A DNA stretch of 64,000 nucleotides from Trichostrongylus colubriformis. Its lineage: Eukaryota > Nematoda > Chromadorea > Rhabditida > Trichostrongylidae. The notes beneath the pieces were generated by a model, which was given only the letters and a program-made list of their open reading frames with translations, was not told the origin of the DNA and did no database searches. The DNA lies in NCBI GenBank assembly GCA_963978905.1, contig OZ022257.1, positions 44,960,203-45,024,202 on the forward strand, written 5' to 3'. Positions 31,972 through 44,627 of the stretch are shown in pieces; the stretch's first letter is position 1; each line of letters begins with the position of its first letter. The translations under genes were made by a program, and so were the position numbers.

Positions 31972-33261
31972 ATCGAATGATTGCGATCGGTTTCATTGAA
32001 GAGATGGCGTCGAAGGTTCGCATAGAGCAAACACTTGTATAGATAACATTGAGTTGACATTATGTAAGCCGCATGAGGAGGAAATACGCTTGTTGCACGT
32101 GGTGAATCCACTTTACTTGGTTCAATGTCAAAGTGCGCATAGTTTGGCACTTTAGCGATACCACTGATCAGTTACGAACTCTCCAGACTTTTTTAGGACT
32201 GTAAGGCAATTGGGCCTAAATCCTCAGAGTCACGTCGTTTGATGGGCACTGGAAATGTGATGACGTCTTTCGAGCTGGACAAAAAGACTTCAAATCATAT
32301 TGCACTTAAACTTTTTTCAAATAAAAATGTTTCGTAGTTGGATGAAAGAGCGCGACGCACAAAATCCCCATTTTTACGTGAATTCTGGTTTAATTTAATT
32401 GTGGCATTACTATCAGCAACATGGGTTTCTCCTGATAGTCTTGACGAAAACTGTTCGGAAGAAACAGGTCGTTCACCAAGAATAAATGTACGTAGAGATA
32501 TATTCAAACATATAGACACGAAAAAATAGATATTGATCCACATGAAGGATCAATAAGACGGACTCAGAAAAAAACTGAAGCAACATGAAAGCCTGGAAAG
32601 ATACGAACACGGCACTTTAAGTGTGCAAACATCGACAAGATCAGCTAAGTCGAAGCGGGCGACGGCGATCGGAAACATATCTGAGCAGATATTGAGTAAT
32701 GCAATCAATAAGCATCTTTTTCATTCTCATCGTTTGTGGACTATAGGAGATGAATGACCAACGATTGATCCGATACCTTTATTACCAGTCTCATCTATTT
32801 GTTGTAATAGGCGGAGGCGTCGCAGTAGTAAAATTTGAGAACTGTGTCAGCCATGGTTCGAGTGCAGTCCAATAAATGAAAAGAGCGTAATGAAGAAGGA
32901 CGTCTACTCGATGGGACAAAGCATTAACTGACATCAAGCGGCTGCCACAAGTCAATAACCAGGGGTAAACATTTGAATACTTCTGTGATTTAGCAGAAAA
33001 GCTAATAAGGTTTCCGAAGACTTGAGCTCACCATCTGTTGAGCTATAGGGAGGGAGAGGGGGGTAAGCTGGCGTTGCAGATCTTTCAACAAAAAGTTCTC
33101 AACCAGCAGTAATATTGAATTGGATATTTTTGGAAATAAGAGGATTCTCAGACAATTCACTGAATAGTGAGCTCATATTCTTCCGGTAAATACAACCGTG
33201 TACCTTGATCATTGAACTAGTTATTATGTTTTATTATTATATTGGTCTACTGTTGCAAACT
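31972..33261. other. Intergenic, nothing recognised
   Basis: AT-rich with short frames only. The plus and minus strands at 32295-32543 are both open but show no family motif. Confidence 0.4.
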
Positions 33262-33500
33262 CAGGTGGAGATGGAGGTGGTGTAGTAAGAGGTGCGCATT
33301 CCTACTCTCATGGTGCGGGATTGAATTCCGTATGTTCCGTACGTTCATGCCAACCAGACCTTCCATCCCTCCGGGGTAGGTGTTTTGGAACCGGAATCGT
33401 CTCAGAGGACGAGAACACTGATTTGTACATCTGCTGGTCCCGCAAGCAATGTTAAGGCAGAATCACATTTAGCTGCCATCATTATTATGGCGGCGGATGC
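33262..33500 (+). repeat. tRNA-like SINE, copy 3
   Basis: Reads GGTGGTGTAGTAAG (A-box region) and GCGGGATTGAATTCCG (B-box region), then the shared body CATGCCAACCAGACC, CCCTCCGGGGTAGG and TGTACATCTGCTGGTCC. Confidence 0.6.
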
Positions 33501-33785
33501 ATTATTCCTTTTATCTTTCTTACTGATACAAATTCAATCATCCATGTTTGAATACCGTATGGACACGAAATAGGATCAAGCCCCAATCCACTGTAACTGA
33601 AGCAAGAAACAGCACTGCATGAGATAATAAGACTATCACGAAACAGAATAAGTTCGTAGAACACTAGAAATTTTGACTAAAATGAGAAAAAGCTTGAGCT
33701 GCGTCGCAAAACTTGCCTTATTTTTCTAATGGCTGCTTGTGTAAGACTAATTGGGAGGACCCAAAATCAGAGAACATCGGGAGGT

Positions 33786-33832
33786 GCGGGTGTGGAAGGG
33801 ATCGTATTGGGGTGTGGAAGGGATCGTATTAG
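33786..33832 (+). repeat. Short tandem duplication, about 22 bp x 2
   Basis: GGGTGTGGAAGGGATCGTATT occurs twice in succession with nearly no divergence. Confidence 0.7.
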
Positions 33833-33939
33833 GTGTTGACCCCACAACGCTAAATCACACAGCTCGTGAAAACAGCGAATCGGAAAATGTGAGACTGAAG
33901 CATTTTTTCGACACCCAGCAAACACGAATGCTGAACTAT

Positions 33940-34230
33940 AAAAAGGTAGGGTCTGTGCGTTAATCACCTCCTTGTCGGGAAGCGCCGCGCATTCCATTTC
34001 CGTTCAGTATCGTGGTGACCGGTTAATGCAATTTGGCCTGCGATGAATTGCTGAGGCCAGCCGATGTAATTTTCAGTACTTTTATCCTCTCAGACAAGTC
34101 TGGCACCGATTCACATATCCCGGAGGGATACTTGATTGCCTTGGGCAGGTATCGTTGCGAGATTTGACCCCCGCACCATGAGAGTGGAAGTGGACGCCGT
34201 CTGTTATAGCACCGCCTCTGCCTGCGCCAA
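33940..34230 (-). repeat. tRNA-like SINE, copy 4
   Basis: Inverted orientation: GGCGGTGCTATAACAGACGG near 34207, then ATGGTGCGGGGGTCAAATCT near 34160-34180, and the shared body. Its 3' body matches copy 1 (GCGCCGCGCATTCC ... AATGCAATTTGGCCT). A 26-bp piece (34051-34076) is repeated exactly at 34317-34342. Confidence 0.6.
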
Positions 34231-34342
34231 GTATACATAGAGCAATGGCTAACTGTTGCTGTCATGAAAGCTAGAATATCAGGCAGCAGACTAACACACT
34301 GATTACTTACTACTTACTGAGGCCAGCCGATGTAATTTTCAG

Positions 34343-35422
34343 CTCTTGGAATCCGATCTCGAATTGTTACAATAGAGTGGAAAATGAACATCTTCGCTCT
34401 CCTCAAGGTGTAATAAAGAAAGATTATGTCTAGTGTGAGTTCTAGAGTGAAGCTGAACTGCTGTATAAGTTGACTGGGCCCCGCACTTTTCAATTAGTTG
34501 GACAGCCGCTATACTTCTACAGATGGATATCGGTAAACAACAAAGTATTCTAATACCTTAGAGCGCCATAAAATTCATTCACTGGACTTCGAAAGAGTGG
34601 TGTCTCAGAAAGATCCTTTGGACGCGAGCGTCTTATGATACCTAAAATCACTTGCCTAGGACGCTCACCTCTCCGTATCAAAAATTACAGAAAAAGGTCA
34701 TCCGAGAGGTGCGAGAATGCCACCGCCACGGTGCACTGCAGTAGAAAAACTCCGAGGGAAGAAAGAAGATGTAGTGAAGCACTTTAAGCATAACTGGTGC
34801 TTTGCACTCTCAAGCACCGTCATTTTTTCTCAAAGTGCGAAAAATCATAAGCCTTTACATTTCGATCAAAGTATAACTGAGCACTACGGTAAATTACAGC
34901 CACAAAACTCATGAGGCTGGATATAATGGGCGCTTCAGCCACAGCCGCTGTTTTACAGCCGACGAGAGCCAGCAGAAGCATCAAGCAGTCGACTTTGTTG
35001 AATGCTGCTGTGTACATGTGTATGCTGGGGAAATTTTTCCCAATCACCAGAAAAATGAGCTTTGCCGGCTGCAAATCATGGCCGTAAAGCAGTAAGACGG
35101 GCTGATCTTGCAATAGAACATGCTGGCTTAACATTGTACTGGTATAAATTGTAACATATGTTGGTTTGTTGGGAAAACTTTTGATGTTGACTAAGAATTA
35201 AGTTTTTGTCGAGGTGATCTTGCACTTACCACAGCTAAGATGATAAATAATGGAAAATCATATTGAGGAGACCAAGGGTTTTGTAGAGAGAGGGAGAGCA
35301 CGCGTATATTGAGAGAATATCGTGTGTACATTCCACTTCGTTGACCACCTCAAACTCCCGCTCAAAAACACACTTTGCGATAATCTGATGTCGATCTCCC
35401 TTTTTTGGAGCAGTAGACCCTT
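34343..35422. other. Intergenic, no firm gene
   Basis: A 104-codon minus-strand frame at 34820-35134 contains hydrophobic stretches (CLMLLLALVG, SLMSFVAVIY) but has no splice or domain support. Confidence 0.35.
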
Positions 35423-35620
35423 AGGTAATTAGTCAGGCTGCACTATTTTTTGCGTCGCCATGGTGCGCCATTACGGCGCTGCACCTGCTCGAACCCACTC
35501 CGACTCCACCCACTTGAGCTCCCTTATCGGTCAACTGAGCAACGTGGGTGGCGTCGAAGTGGGTTCGAGCAGATGTAGCGCCCTGATAGCGTACCACGGA
35601 GACGCGAAAAAGATGCAGCC
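35423..35620. mobile_element. Miniature inverted-repeat element with about 80-bp arms
   Basis: Left arm contains GGCGCTGCACCTGCTCGAACCC; the right arm gives GGCGCTACATCTGCTCGAACCC when inverted. Outer parts also match (GGCTGCACTATTTTTTGCGTC against GGCTGCATCTTTTTCGCGTC). Both arms run on to ACCCAC. No coding capacity. Confidence 0.7.
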
Positions 35621-35836
35621 CAACTAGTTAACCGAGGATCTACTTTCCAAGAAGGTCAGTCGACTCTTTTGGTTATCGCGGAGTGTGTCTTCAAAGGCAT
35701 CGGGATGGATAGAAAACTGCGAACTGTGAACACATGTTTCTGAAAACAAACCCTCGACTTCAGAGGAGGTGATGTGTTACGAAAGTGGCATGGAAAAAAG
35801 CTTGGGGTCTTATTACGACCTCGCAGCACGAATTGT

Positions 35837-35910
35837 CGTTCTGCAGTGCTGCAGCCGGACGAGTTGCCGGCGAAGGGGACAAAGTTTGCGGCAGGCTGAA
35901 TAAGCCACTT
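35837..35910 (+). repeat. Dispersed GC-rich repeat, matches 58485-58590 inverted
   Basis: CTCGCAGCAC, GTCGTTCTGC, TTGCCGGCG and AGTTTGCGGCAGGCTG recur in the same order on the minus strand at 58485-58590. Confidence 0.5.
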
Positions 35911-38875
35911 CTCCCTTCTGCACTCTTTCCCGGCTAGTGACGCAAGAGCGTGCCAGGGAGAAGGGAGAGGGAGGATTTCGGGTTTCTACTTTTCGAGTTC
36001 ATCACCGTTTCGTCTCGTTCTTTCCCTACTGTTTCATGGTTGAGCACCCGTACTTCCATATTCCACAGTCTGCCCGATTTACTCCTTCCGTTGTCTTCAA
36101 GTGGTTGCAACAACTTCTTCCCATCACCTCTTATGGCAACGGAGCTCTTTCATGTAAAGCCGGGAGCCAAAGAATCATAGCCTGGTGAAACAATTCCGCG
36201 CGCCAAATGGGTATTTCCACGGTAATGGCACCCACCTCGAAGAAACTTTTGCCTTCTAGGCTGGACAAGTTTCACATACCGTTACTTACAGTGGTGTTTT
36301 ATGATTGAATGACGTCTCCTTTATCAAAAAAAACGTGGATATAATCCTCAGTAAACTTACGCAACAGCTTATAAGTAGTGGTTCATCAAAGCGCCAGGTG
36401 AGGGTTTAAACCGGGTACAGGGACGAGGTTAAGATTGTTCACAACTAATTTGATTGCTAGCACCTTAGTGCGCGACCATCCCACTGAGTGGCCGCTCATG
36501 GCGCGCGGCGACCTCATCCGAGTGTCTTGGATTACCTCTCAGTCCCATCAAATCTCCCCAGGATTTCTATCACGAGCCACGATGCTCATAGGATTCAAAA
36601 AAAGCTACACATATGTAGAAGTCCAAATAGCTCGAATCTAAGTTCTTTTGAATGCTTCACTCGGTAAGGTCCTGTATGTAACTAACCTCATGCACTATTT
36701 GTTGGCATGTCACTATTTCTTCCAACAAATTTGATGTGGTCAGAAAATCAGCGGCTAATGCTGCTTATCAAATCACGACCGCCGGCATCTGTTTCGCAGC
36801 TGTAGATTACCGTCGGCAAAAAGGAACTAGCTCGTAGACTAGTCCGGTACAAGGTACACAAGTAAACTTTGAATTTTCTTCATTTTTCTGCGTCTTACTT
36901 CATACTGAAACGTTGGCTTACAGTATACAAACGAAAGCGCTTTGATGGATGAGTGGTTGTCGTTGTTCTGACACTTTACATCCATAATGACAAAAGCTTG
37001 AAAGCGCAGATGGTTCAACTGAGAGAGGCACCACATATGATGAGCTATAGCTGGAGCCATTGCGTAAATCCATCTCCATCATGAACGATTAAAAATCACA
37101 TAATCGATCAGCTTTCCCCTCTTTCATCCTCTTACATAATTCCTATGCTAGAGGCGACTGAGGGCAAAAATTCTCTAAAACAAATCTGGCAGCAGCTGGT
37201 TCATCACACAGAAAAAAATGGCTGTTATGCTGAGGTGCACCTCATTAATGAGTTATACAAGAACTTCTAAACCTTGCCTTATTTCCCGATGATCTGGAAT
37301 ACGTGGGTGGAAAAGAAGAACGAGTTATACCAGGTCGGCATAAATGACCTGGTGACCGTATAGGCCCCCGTCGTTAATCGCGATTTTGCAGCGTCGTATT
37401 TTCGCACGCGATACCGCGACCATTGGAACTTGCATTCGCGTGAGAAGCCACGATACCGGAAATTCGCAAAATTGAGAAGCCTGGCAGCCGTTTTATGGTG
37501 CTTACAGCCCGGTTCATAGTTTATGGTTGGGGCTAACTGAATTCCTAAATAAGCGGTCGCACTCGTAGTTCGTGATACCGCTCTCTCCACTTCCGGCTAA
37601 GATAAGGTTTGCCCGACAAAATTAAAAACTGCGCTCTAAGGAAAAAGGTGCGCTGCACACATGTCACCATATGACAGATTTTGGATACCGTGGGCTGAAA
37701 GGCAATATGCATAAAGAGATTTAGACGATGCATGTGGAAAAAACCAACAATAAGATACTGATTACTAGGCTCACATGTAGTTTCAAGGGGTAAAGAATTC
37801 ATAAAGGGCAAAATTCGCAAAAAATTCCTAGCCTTTGAAGTTTCAGGGGCATAGTTTATGACTGAGCAAATTGAACGCTGCTGTCATTAGCTTCAATGAA
37901 TACTTGCTCAAAGGGTAAGGATTACTTGTAAGGTTAGATTATGATTGTTTGTAAAGAAGTAGCTAGGGGGTAAGGTTGTAAGGAAAATGTCATGATAAAT
38001 AGGTGACCCAACAGATAAGAATAGCCAATTAGTTGGTAGTATTGGATCATATCCGCACGTCAGAGAGAACCAGTTGCCCGAAGAGTTGAGCCAAGTTGAA
38101 CTGTGCCTTGTGAAAAATAACTAAAGATGATTACTATGTGTACTAAATAGCTTTATAGTCAGGCGATCCAGCATCTCAAAAGGTTCATAAGTAAAAGAGT
38201 ATGAGTGACAGTCAGGTAATGCTATGCAGTTCTGTGTATACTGGAATGGGAGCCCCAGCGTCATAGACAAAGGAAATAGCGTGGGGAGGGAAAAGGAGAA
38301 AAAATGCAAGAAAGGAGGTACAGAACTTGCGCTGTTTGAAAGTAAAAAAAGATTGATTAAGTGCTGAAGCATGTAATGGTGGCAAGACCCTAATGAAAAG
38401 GGGAACGGAACATATACGCCTCAGGGTCATTCTCAAGGAGATTAAACAACAGGAGAGCTGTAGGCTGGTATGCGCCACGCATTTTACATCTACTCATTAT
38501 CGTAGTACCACATTTTTGCTTGAATTTGTTCCAACCCATTTTTCTATTTCAGTGCTTCGTTTTATTTTCGTTATTTCGTTTTCATTGCTACTGCCTCGAT
38601 TGCCTCGTAGAGGGGTTTTTGGAAGAGGACTTGGTTATGCGTATGCAAATTTCGACACACTGTGCTTTTGGGGAATTCACGATAATGGTGGGATGTTTAT
38701 TGCGAAACCAAACTTGCACTTATGAGCGCGGTGATTGTGCATACCGTGCCACTCCACTTGGTGTACGAAAAAAGTAGAGGGGTTCAGAATTTGCGGTCGC
38801 GCTTACGTATTGGGCGATCAGGCGATTAGACGACGAAGCAACATTGCAATTTATAAATCGAATAGGCAATAAGGC
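35911..38875. other. Intergenic, no gene recognised
   Basis: Short frames only. The 37320-37600 part is more GC-rich than its surroundings and may be an old element, but I found no paired ends. Confidence 0.4.
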
Positions 38876-39035
38876 CAATAGGTGATCGGGTGATCAGGTG
38901 AGCAGGCGATCAGAGGAACAGGCGATCAGGTGGAAAGGGTAAGATATGCACGTATCGACTGTGTGAATTCCTTAAGGTCAAATACTGTCAACTGTTTGAT
39001 CACCTAATCACTAGTCTCCTGATCACCTGAATCAC
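38876..39035. repeat. Degenerate GGCGATCA-type short repeats in both orientations
   Basis: 38876-38935 carries units such as GGTGATCG, GGTGATCA, GGCGATCA and GGTGAGCA. After a 60-bp gap, 38997-39030 carries the inverted form (GATCACCTAATCAC, TGATCACCTGAATCAC). Confidence 0.6.
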
Positions 39036-40546
39036 GAAGCCTAAGCTGAGTCAAGGTTAAAGGAATCTTCACAGTGTAATGGCTTGGCACGTATACCCGG
39101 AAATCACAAAGAGTGGGTTCAAGTTCCATCCGAGACCAAAGCTTTGCCCTTAACTCAGAATATTTTCAATAACTTTTGCATTGCGGACAGCGACGAAAAT
39201 CAGCAGCTAACAAAGATCAAGATTTTCAAGCTTCGGTTTGACAGGGAAAGTTTCTTCCACAATCTGCTGAGGCCTTTGGTGGGTACTTGGGTTCTACACA
39301 GTCGGCACTTTGTTTCGTGTAGTGTAATAAGTAAATATGCGATTGCAAGAGAGATAAAGGAATGCATAAAATCCGAGTGCTTGTTAGTCTGCTACTATTG
39401 ACAATGAGAGTTTAGCATTTTCGAGTGCTTCAAGGAACAACTTCACCACTTGAGTGTTAAGGCAAACATTACTGCGTAAAAATCCAGCACACCCACACAG
39501 CGGAGGTCGAATAAAAATAAGCAAAGTTTGACTTCCGTTGTGCACAGAAACTCCGTGGTTACTCACTTTCCCACGCCGCCTAGGCAAAGACCCACGGAAG
39601 TCCAAAATTCCTTGTGGTCACTTACAGGCCAACAACTGTCCGAGCATTGGCAGCTGAAGCTGCTTCACGGAGAATTAACAATTTTTTGTTTGAATACCCT
39701 CAATACTTTAACAACGATCTAAATAACAACTTAACTACTTAATCAGCAAGTGCACTACTATATCAAAAATACATCTCGCTTTGAACCCTGGTTGGAGGAA
39801 GTTCAGTAAAATTCTATAAAGTTCACTGCCTACATATGTGTATTTACCATGCGAAGTTGATGTGTAGTTGTTCTTTTCTAAGAAATCGCACAGAAAAGAA
39901 AAGCGTGAGATCTTCGCTAAGGTTCGAGCGTGCTATCATCCAAGTGAGCACCATCTTTCACTCTCAATCAGATGACTGACTGATTATTCGAGCGAAACCC
40001 GGGACGAAAAAAACCTGTCAGCACTATCCGACTATTACAACCCAAAAATCAACAGTTGGCGCAAAAAAAATTCTGCTATATTTTCTCTGCAGGAGTATGC
40101 TGGGCCCTAGGCGAAAATATCGCATCCAGCCTGAGAGCTGGCGCTTACGGCGTGAAGTTGGCCCCACAACCTGAAAATGTAAGCCCGGAGGTTATCCAGT
40201 AACCTGGGAATGAAACTTTCAAGCGAATGTGGCACTAAATGGTCAAATGCGTTCCTTATCAGGGTACTAATAACCTCTATACGTAATTTATAAGGATAAA
40301 AAGATTTATTGAATTTTGGCGAATTCTATGACAAACGCAGTGAAGCTAAATGGCATCATACTGTGCTACAGAACATGGCGCTAGGAAACGAGCGTTGCAT
40401 TCGTAATCAGAATAGCGAAATACAATGAAGTTGGATAGAATTATCATTTCCAGCTATTGATAGTGCCAAGCATTCTCATCATATTTTTTCATCACGCAGG
40501 AGGGAGCAAGGGGGACGACGTACCGCGACGCCCTCTCACAAGTGCG
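39036..40546. other. Intergenic, no gene recognised
   Basis: A 105-codon plus-strand frame at 39084-39401 (IADSDENQQLTKIKIFKLRF) is the best candidate for coding but has no clear splice sites or family. Confidence 0.35.
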
Positions 40547-40794
40547 ATGCCATCGGATCTCAAACGAAACTACTTGAAAAATATTTTTGAAGCTCTGTTC
40601 AAAAGCTGTCAAAAGCTCAAACTTTTGACGAATCCATGCTGACGGAAGAACACGTAGAAAATTTGAAATTTCCATTTTTAATAAACACCGCTTTTGATGG
40701 AAGTATCAAAGAAAAATTGCCGGTATTTTCCGGTAACTGAACAGAGCCAAATATATTTTCCACATAGTTTCGTTTGAGATCGCATGGCAGAAAA
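40547..40794. mobile_element. Miniature inverted-repeat element, about 250 bp
   Basis: About 50-bp arms: left GCCATCGGATCTCAAACGAA and inverted right GCCATGCGATCTCAAACGAA, both continuing to AAAATAT..TTTG and GCTCTGTTC. The short AT-rich centre has no frame. Confidence 0.65.
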
Positions 40795-41522
40795 ATTCTA
40801 TGAAATAGTAGAAAGCACTGAAGATCAACTATATGCAATGTCCAGAATATCCATCCTCCCTTGGTCACTGGGTCTTGCGTCGAGTTCTGAACCATCACTC
40901 ACGGACTTTGAGTCATTCGCCATTTTCCCGTGAAGTTTCTAGCTTTTTTGTCAAGAAATTCTTTCAAACTATGGGATTTTACATTTTGAAAGTTGTTGTT
41001 GCATGCAGCATATGTTGAGAACTATGCACTAATTCCGATGAGAGAAACAGACAAATAAATCACACAATAAACAGTTGTTATAAAGCTGTATAAACTGAAT
41101 GAAACACTCAAAACAAAAACAATCAACAGGTGAGGTAGGTGTAAACACAAAGAATGATACGGAATCAGGCACCGACCTGTCTTGTTGGGAGCTCGAGAGG
41201 GGAGTGAGGATACACGCGGCTGTTCGTTGCACCCCACGCGTATCCCGATGGCGCTTGTGTCTCGACTCTCCGAACGTCTTAGGCTATTTCCGATTCCAAT
41301 AGAGCCTCCCACTTCTTTCCTCGGGGATCATTTTCACGAGTCTAGGATCTTGGTAAAAGTTCAAATTATATACTTAATAGGTTTGGCAATTTCTTTGAAA
41401 GGCTAAGGAGCCTGTAAAGGTGCAAGGTTTGCTCCCCGAAAACTTCATACTGTCTGGTATAGAAAGTATGAGGATCGGTCAAGTGGCTTTTATAGCTTGT
41501 TAGAAGTCTCTTTAGACATATA

Positions 41523-42034
41523 CACAGTGGTCCACACGAAGTGTGATGGAAGAAACTGTCCACAAGTTTGCACTAATCAAGCCAAATAAGATCATTTCTT
41601 TTATTTATTTAATCCGTCAGAAAATTCTGCATGAGGGACTACATATCACATTCGAACTGTCTGCCATCAGCTTCACTACAAGCATCCAATTTTTTCATGG
41701 AATTGTTCAGGATGCGTGCAGTCATTTCTCACCGTTCTTTCTGGTCTTCCTCTCGGACGATTTTCAATTCCTCCTTTCATAACTCGATGAACTTGCTCGC
41801 GCTGTAGTTGGAGTGCCTCTGTAATCTCCTTAACCGAGAAGCCGCGCTTGTACATAGCAACTACTGTGAACGATGGGTATGTGATACCATTTTTACCAAT
41901 AAAAAGTGAGACGTCGCAACTTAGTAGGACCTAGAAATACGAGGAAAACGAATAACAACGCGAAAAACAAAAAAAACAAATGCCCAAAATGGATTTTTCT
42001 TAACCCGTCACACTTCGTGTGGACCACCCTGTAC
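41523..42034 (-). mobile_element. Tc1-like transposon relic, about 510 bp
   Basis: Inverted ends ACAGTGGTCCACACGAAGTG and ACAGGGTGGTCCACACGAAG. On the minus strand near 41720-41860 it reads VAMYKRGFSVKEITEALQLQ, then REQVHRVMKGG and RPRGRPERT: a helix-turn-helix followed by a GRPR-like hook typical of Tc1 N-termini. The catalytic domain is missing, so this is an internal deletion derivative. Confidence 0.7.
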
Positions 42035-43637
42035 ATAGTGCTTTATCATCTTATAACTCTCTCTTGAACATTTCTTGACTGGAAAAAACGTTCAAGCAAC
42101 TGGCCTCCCGTGTGGCCATTGGTCTAAAATCTCGGATTTCATCAACCCCCTAAAATATGGTTTTTGCCCAAATTTGAGATGGATTTCTCTTCAAGTTTGA
42201 TTGATTGGTGCTTCATTCAGTTTATATAGCTTTATAACAACTGTTTATTGTGCAAAATGCAAACTTCGTCAGTGCAAAGTACAAACTTTTCAATTAACTG
42301 CTCCACGAATGAACAAAGTTCTCTAATTTATATCTCCTGTTACACTAGTGAGATCGGTAAGTGGGATTATTTGCTACCGGATCATCTTCGTCACAGGCCC
42401 AAACGTGGCTCGAGGTTTAAGAATTGCCCTCCACGGCCGAACGGCCCGTCCGTCTAGCGTTTCTGACAGAAACTCATGAGAACAGCAAAATTCCAAAATA
42501 GCCTTACCCCAGCTGGTCCGACACTGCAGCATAGAACGGTTTCACTCTTGGATAGTTGATACAGTTACTGAGAAATATCAGGATGTCCTTTTCTAAAACT
42601 TATTGTCTTAATCATAATCAGGGCTTGAACGTCTCACTGCTTGGTCGCTTGAGGACAAAGGGAAAGCTAATCGAAAATCCCACTCAGAAAGGGATGCAAA
42701 TTTTCCAGCCTAGAGTGGTCTGCTAGGAGTGACGTGGATCCGCCACTGCTGGTCGGTGAATGAGTGGGTCACCATTCCCTGTGCCTTCAATCCGTTTTAA
42801 CCAGTATGGACTGATGGTTAGTAGAGCACGGGAGGTGGCCGTGAGGACTTTAAGCAGTGCGAATGCAGGCCCACTATGTGTTTGATGCTTGTCGCACGAT
42901 GCAGAAGAACAACGCTAGCAAGTTCAGCACTGGGTAAGACTTGCTCCTCACTCCCAAAAGAGACTATACTCTTTGGTCCTACTGAAAAGATAGTTCACAG
43001 AGTTGAAATGTCTGAAGTTAGGTTCTGCTGCACAAATTTTCAGTTCACAGTATGCGTTGGAAACGCTAAATAAGTGATTGCCTTGTACATTTATGGAGAA
43101 GAGATGCTCGAAGAATGATTTCCTGTGCCAATCCGTGCGAGTCTCTGTACTATCGGGAATTAATGTGAGCCCTAAAATACATTGAGGGTGGAGAATTTCA
43201 TTGTATGAGGTGTGGAACTATTATGGTGGCACTTGTTTTTGAACTTTTTTGGAACCTTCAAAAAGCTTTTATCAAATGGGATTATAAGCTTGTGCAATTG
43301 ACCAATTCACTCGTATTGTCCCATTCTCTCTTTCAAGATGAAAATGTCGATTTCTCGTAATGTAGGACTACGGTTGCTCCTTCCCAACCAATGGTGGCTA
43401 GGCTCCATTGTGAAAGAAGGTGCGGCCTTTCTCTAATTGTTTTTGAGGGGAGTTCCTGCATTTGCACTTGATCCTCATCAGAACATTGGATTGTTCTGGT
43501 TTTATTATACGCTTCTTGAAGCTTAAAAGTAAGTCCCCACAACAAATCTGCATAACATTTCCATTTCAGGAGTTCAGCTCGAGGTTAAATGTCAAGACAG
43601 TAAGGGGCAAGACCTCCGCCTCTACGCGTGACCTCAC
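42035..43637. other. Intergenic, no gene recognised
   Basis: A 70-codon minus-strand frame at 43333-43545 (TIQCSDEDQVQMQELPSKTI) reads like protein but has no partner exon. Confidence 0.35.
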
Positions 43638-43793
43638 CTAGTTGAATAGTCTGACGCACAACTCCAAAATTTCCGCATAGGGCATAGGCATAACAGAGAG
43701 GCGATCCAGCAAAAGTGGCGTCAATAAACTCGTCTGAACAACGCCATACACCCTACGATTCAGAGTCGTGTCGCCTCTGCATGTGCAATTACT
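43638..43793 (-). CDS. Candidate terminal exon, unrecognised gene
   Basis: Follows a CACATGCAG acceptor and reads about 50 codons to a TAG (GDTTLNRRVYGVVQTSLLTP; ends ILELCVRLFN). No upstream exon was located, so it may be a relic. Confidence 0.35.
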   Translation of the reverse strand, partial: SNCTCRGDTTLNRRVYGVVQTSLLTPLLLDRLSVMPMPYAEILELCVRLFN

Positions 43794-43814
43794 CACACAA
43801 TTTTGTGGCTTACA

Positions 43815-43891
43815 GCAGCCCCGCTGTTCACATTGCATCAGTTTTTTATTGTTCTTGAACCAGTTATCATATTATTTTCCATTTTCGCTAT
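43815..43891 (+). CDS. Candidate membrane-segment exon, unrecognised gene
   Basis: A hydrophobic stretch (FFIVLEPVIILFSIFAM) sits between a GGCTTACAG acceptor and a GTAAGTCTC donor. It could be one helix of a multi-pass protein. No partner exons were confirmed. Confidence 0.3.
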
Positions 43892-44627
43892 GGTAAGTCT
43901 CAATTGCATGAGTAAAGACCGATCGCATGAAGTTCAGCAGCCCATATCAATGCATCTGTATCCACTGCTCTATTTTTGTTTTTGTGGACGCCACAGGATA
44001 ATGTGTTCTTTCATACCCTCGCAAATCAACTTCATTAGGGAATTCCCTTACTTGAGGAAGTCCTCAGCATTGCTAATCGATACTGTACAGTCAAAACATT
44101 GATTTCGATTTCCTTCCGCATACATAGGTACTTTGAAACAGAAAAAATATTTTTTTCACCTCATGAAGATTCTACTGCAATTTGAAGGAGTTTCGTCTAA
44201 AGTGACAGAGTTCACTCCCCTGTGACCACAGACAGACGAAAGCTTTTTTTTAATCAATTTTCTAGCAAAGGGCAGCCAGTCGACTGCCAAGGAGTCAGCA
44301 TTGTTCGAAAAGTAATTTCTTCTTAAACCTGTGTCTACATGGTGTTCATAACGTAGGAATGTTGGCCATTCAAGCTCTTATCGAGCGCTGTTTCATGATG
44401 ATTTCGCTCAGCATCGAGCATTGTAATACAGCTGTTGATCACCCCACGCTCGGACAGCGATGAATCGAATTTTGCCAAGGCAATAAAAAATCGCTTTGGA
44501 CACAATCACAATTTAGAAATTTTCACTTCATATAGAAGTTGCATCAAGGTTGAAACTGCTACATACTGGGTAATAATTTTTAGCACTTTTGTGAACGAAG
44601 ACTCAGGTGCTGGAAATATTTGACAGC

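Noticed and set aside
34820..35134. 104-codon hydrophobic minus-strand frame
   Set aside because: No start context, splice site or family; hydrophobicity alone is not enough.
38876..39035. CRISPR array
   Set aside because: Units are 8 to 10 bases, degenerate, with no spacers; the window is eukaryotic.
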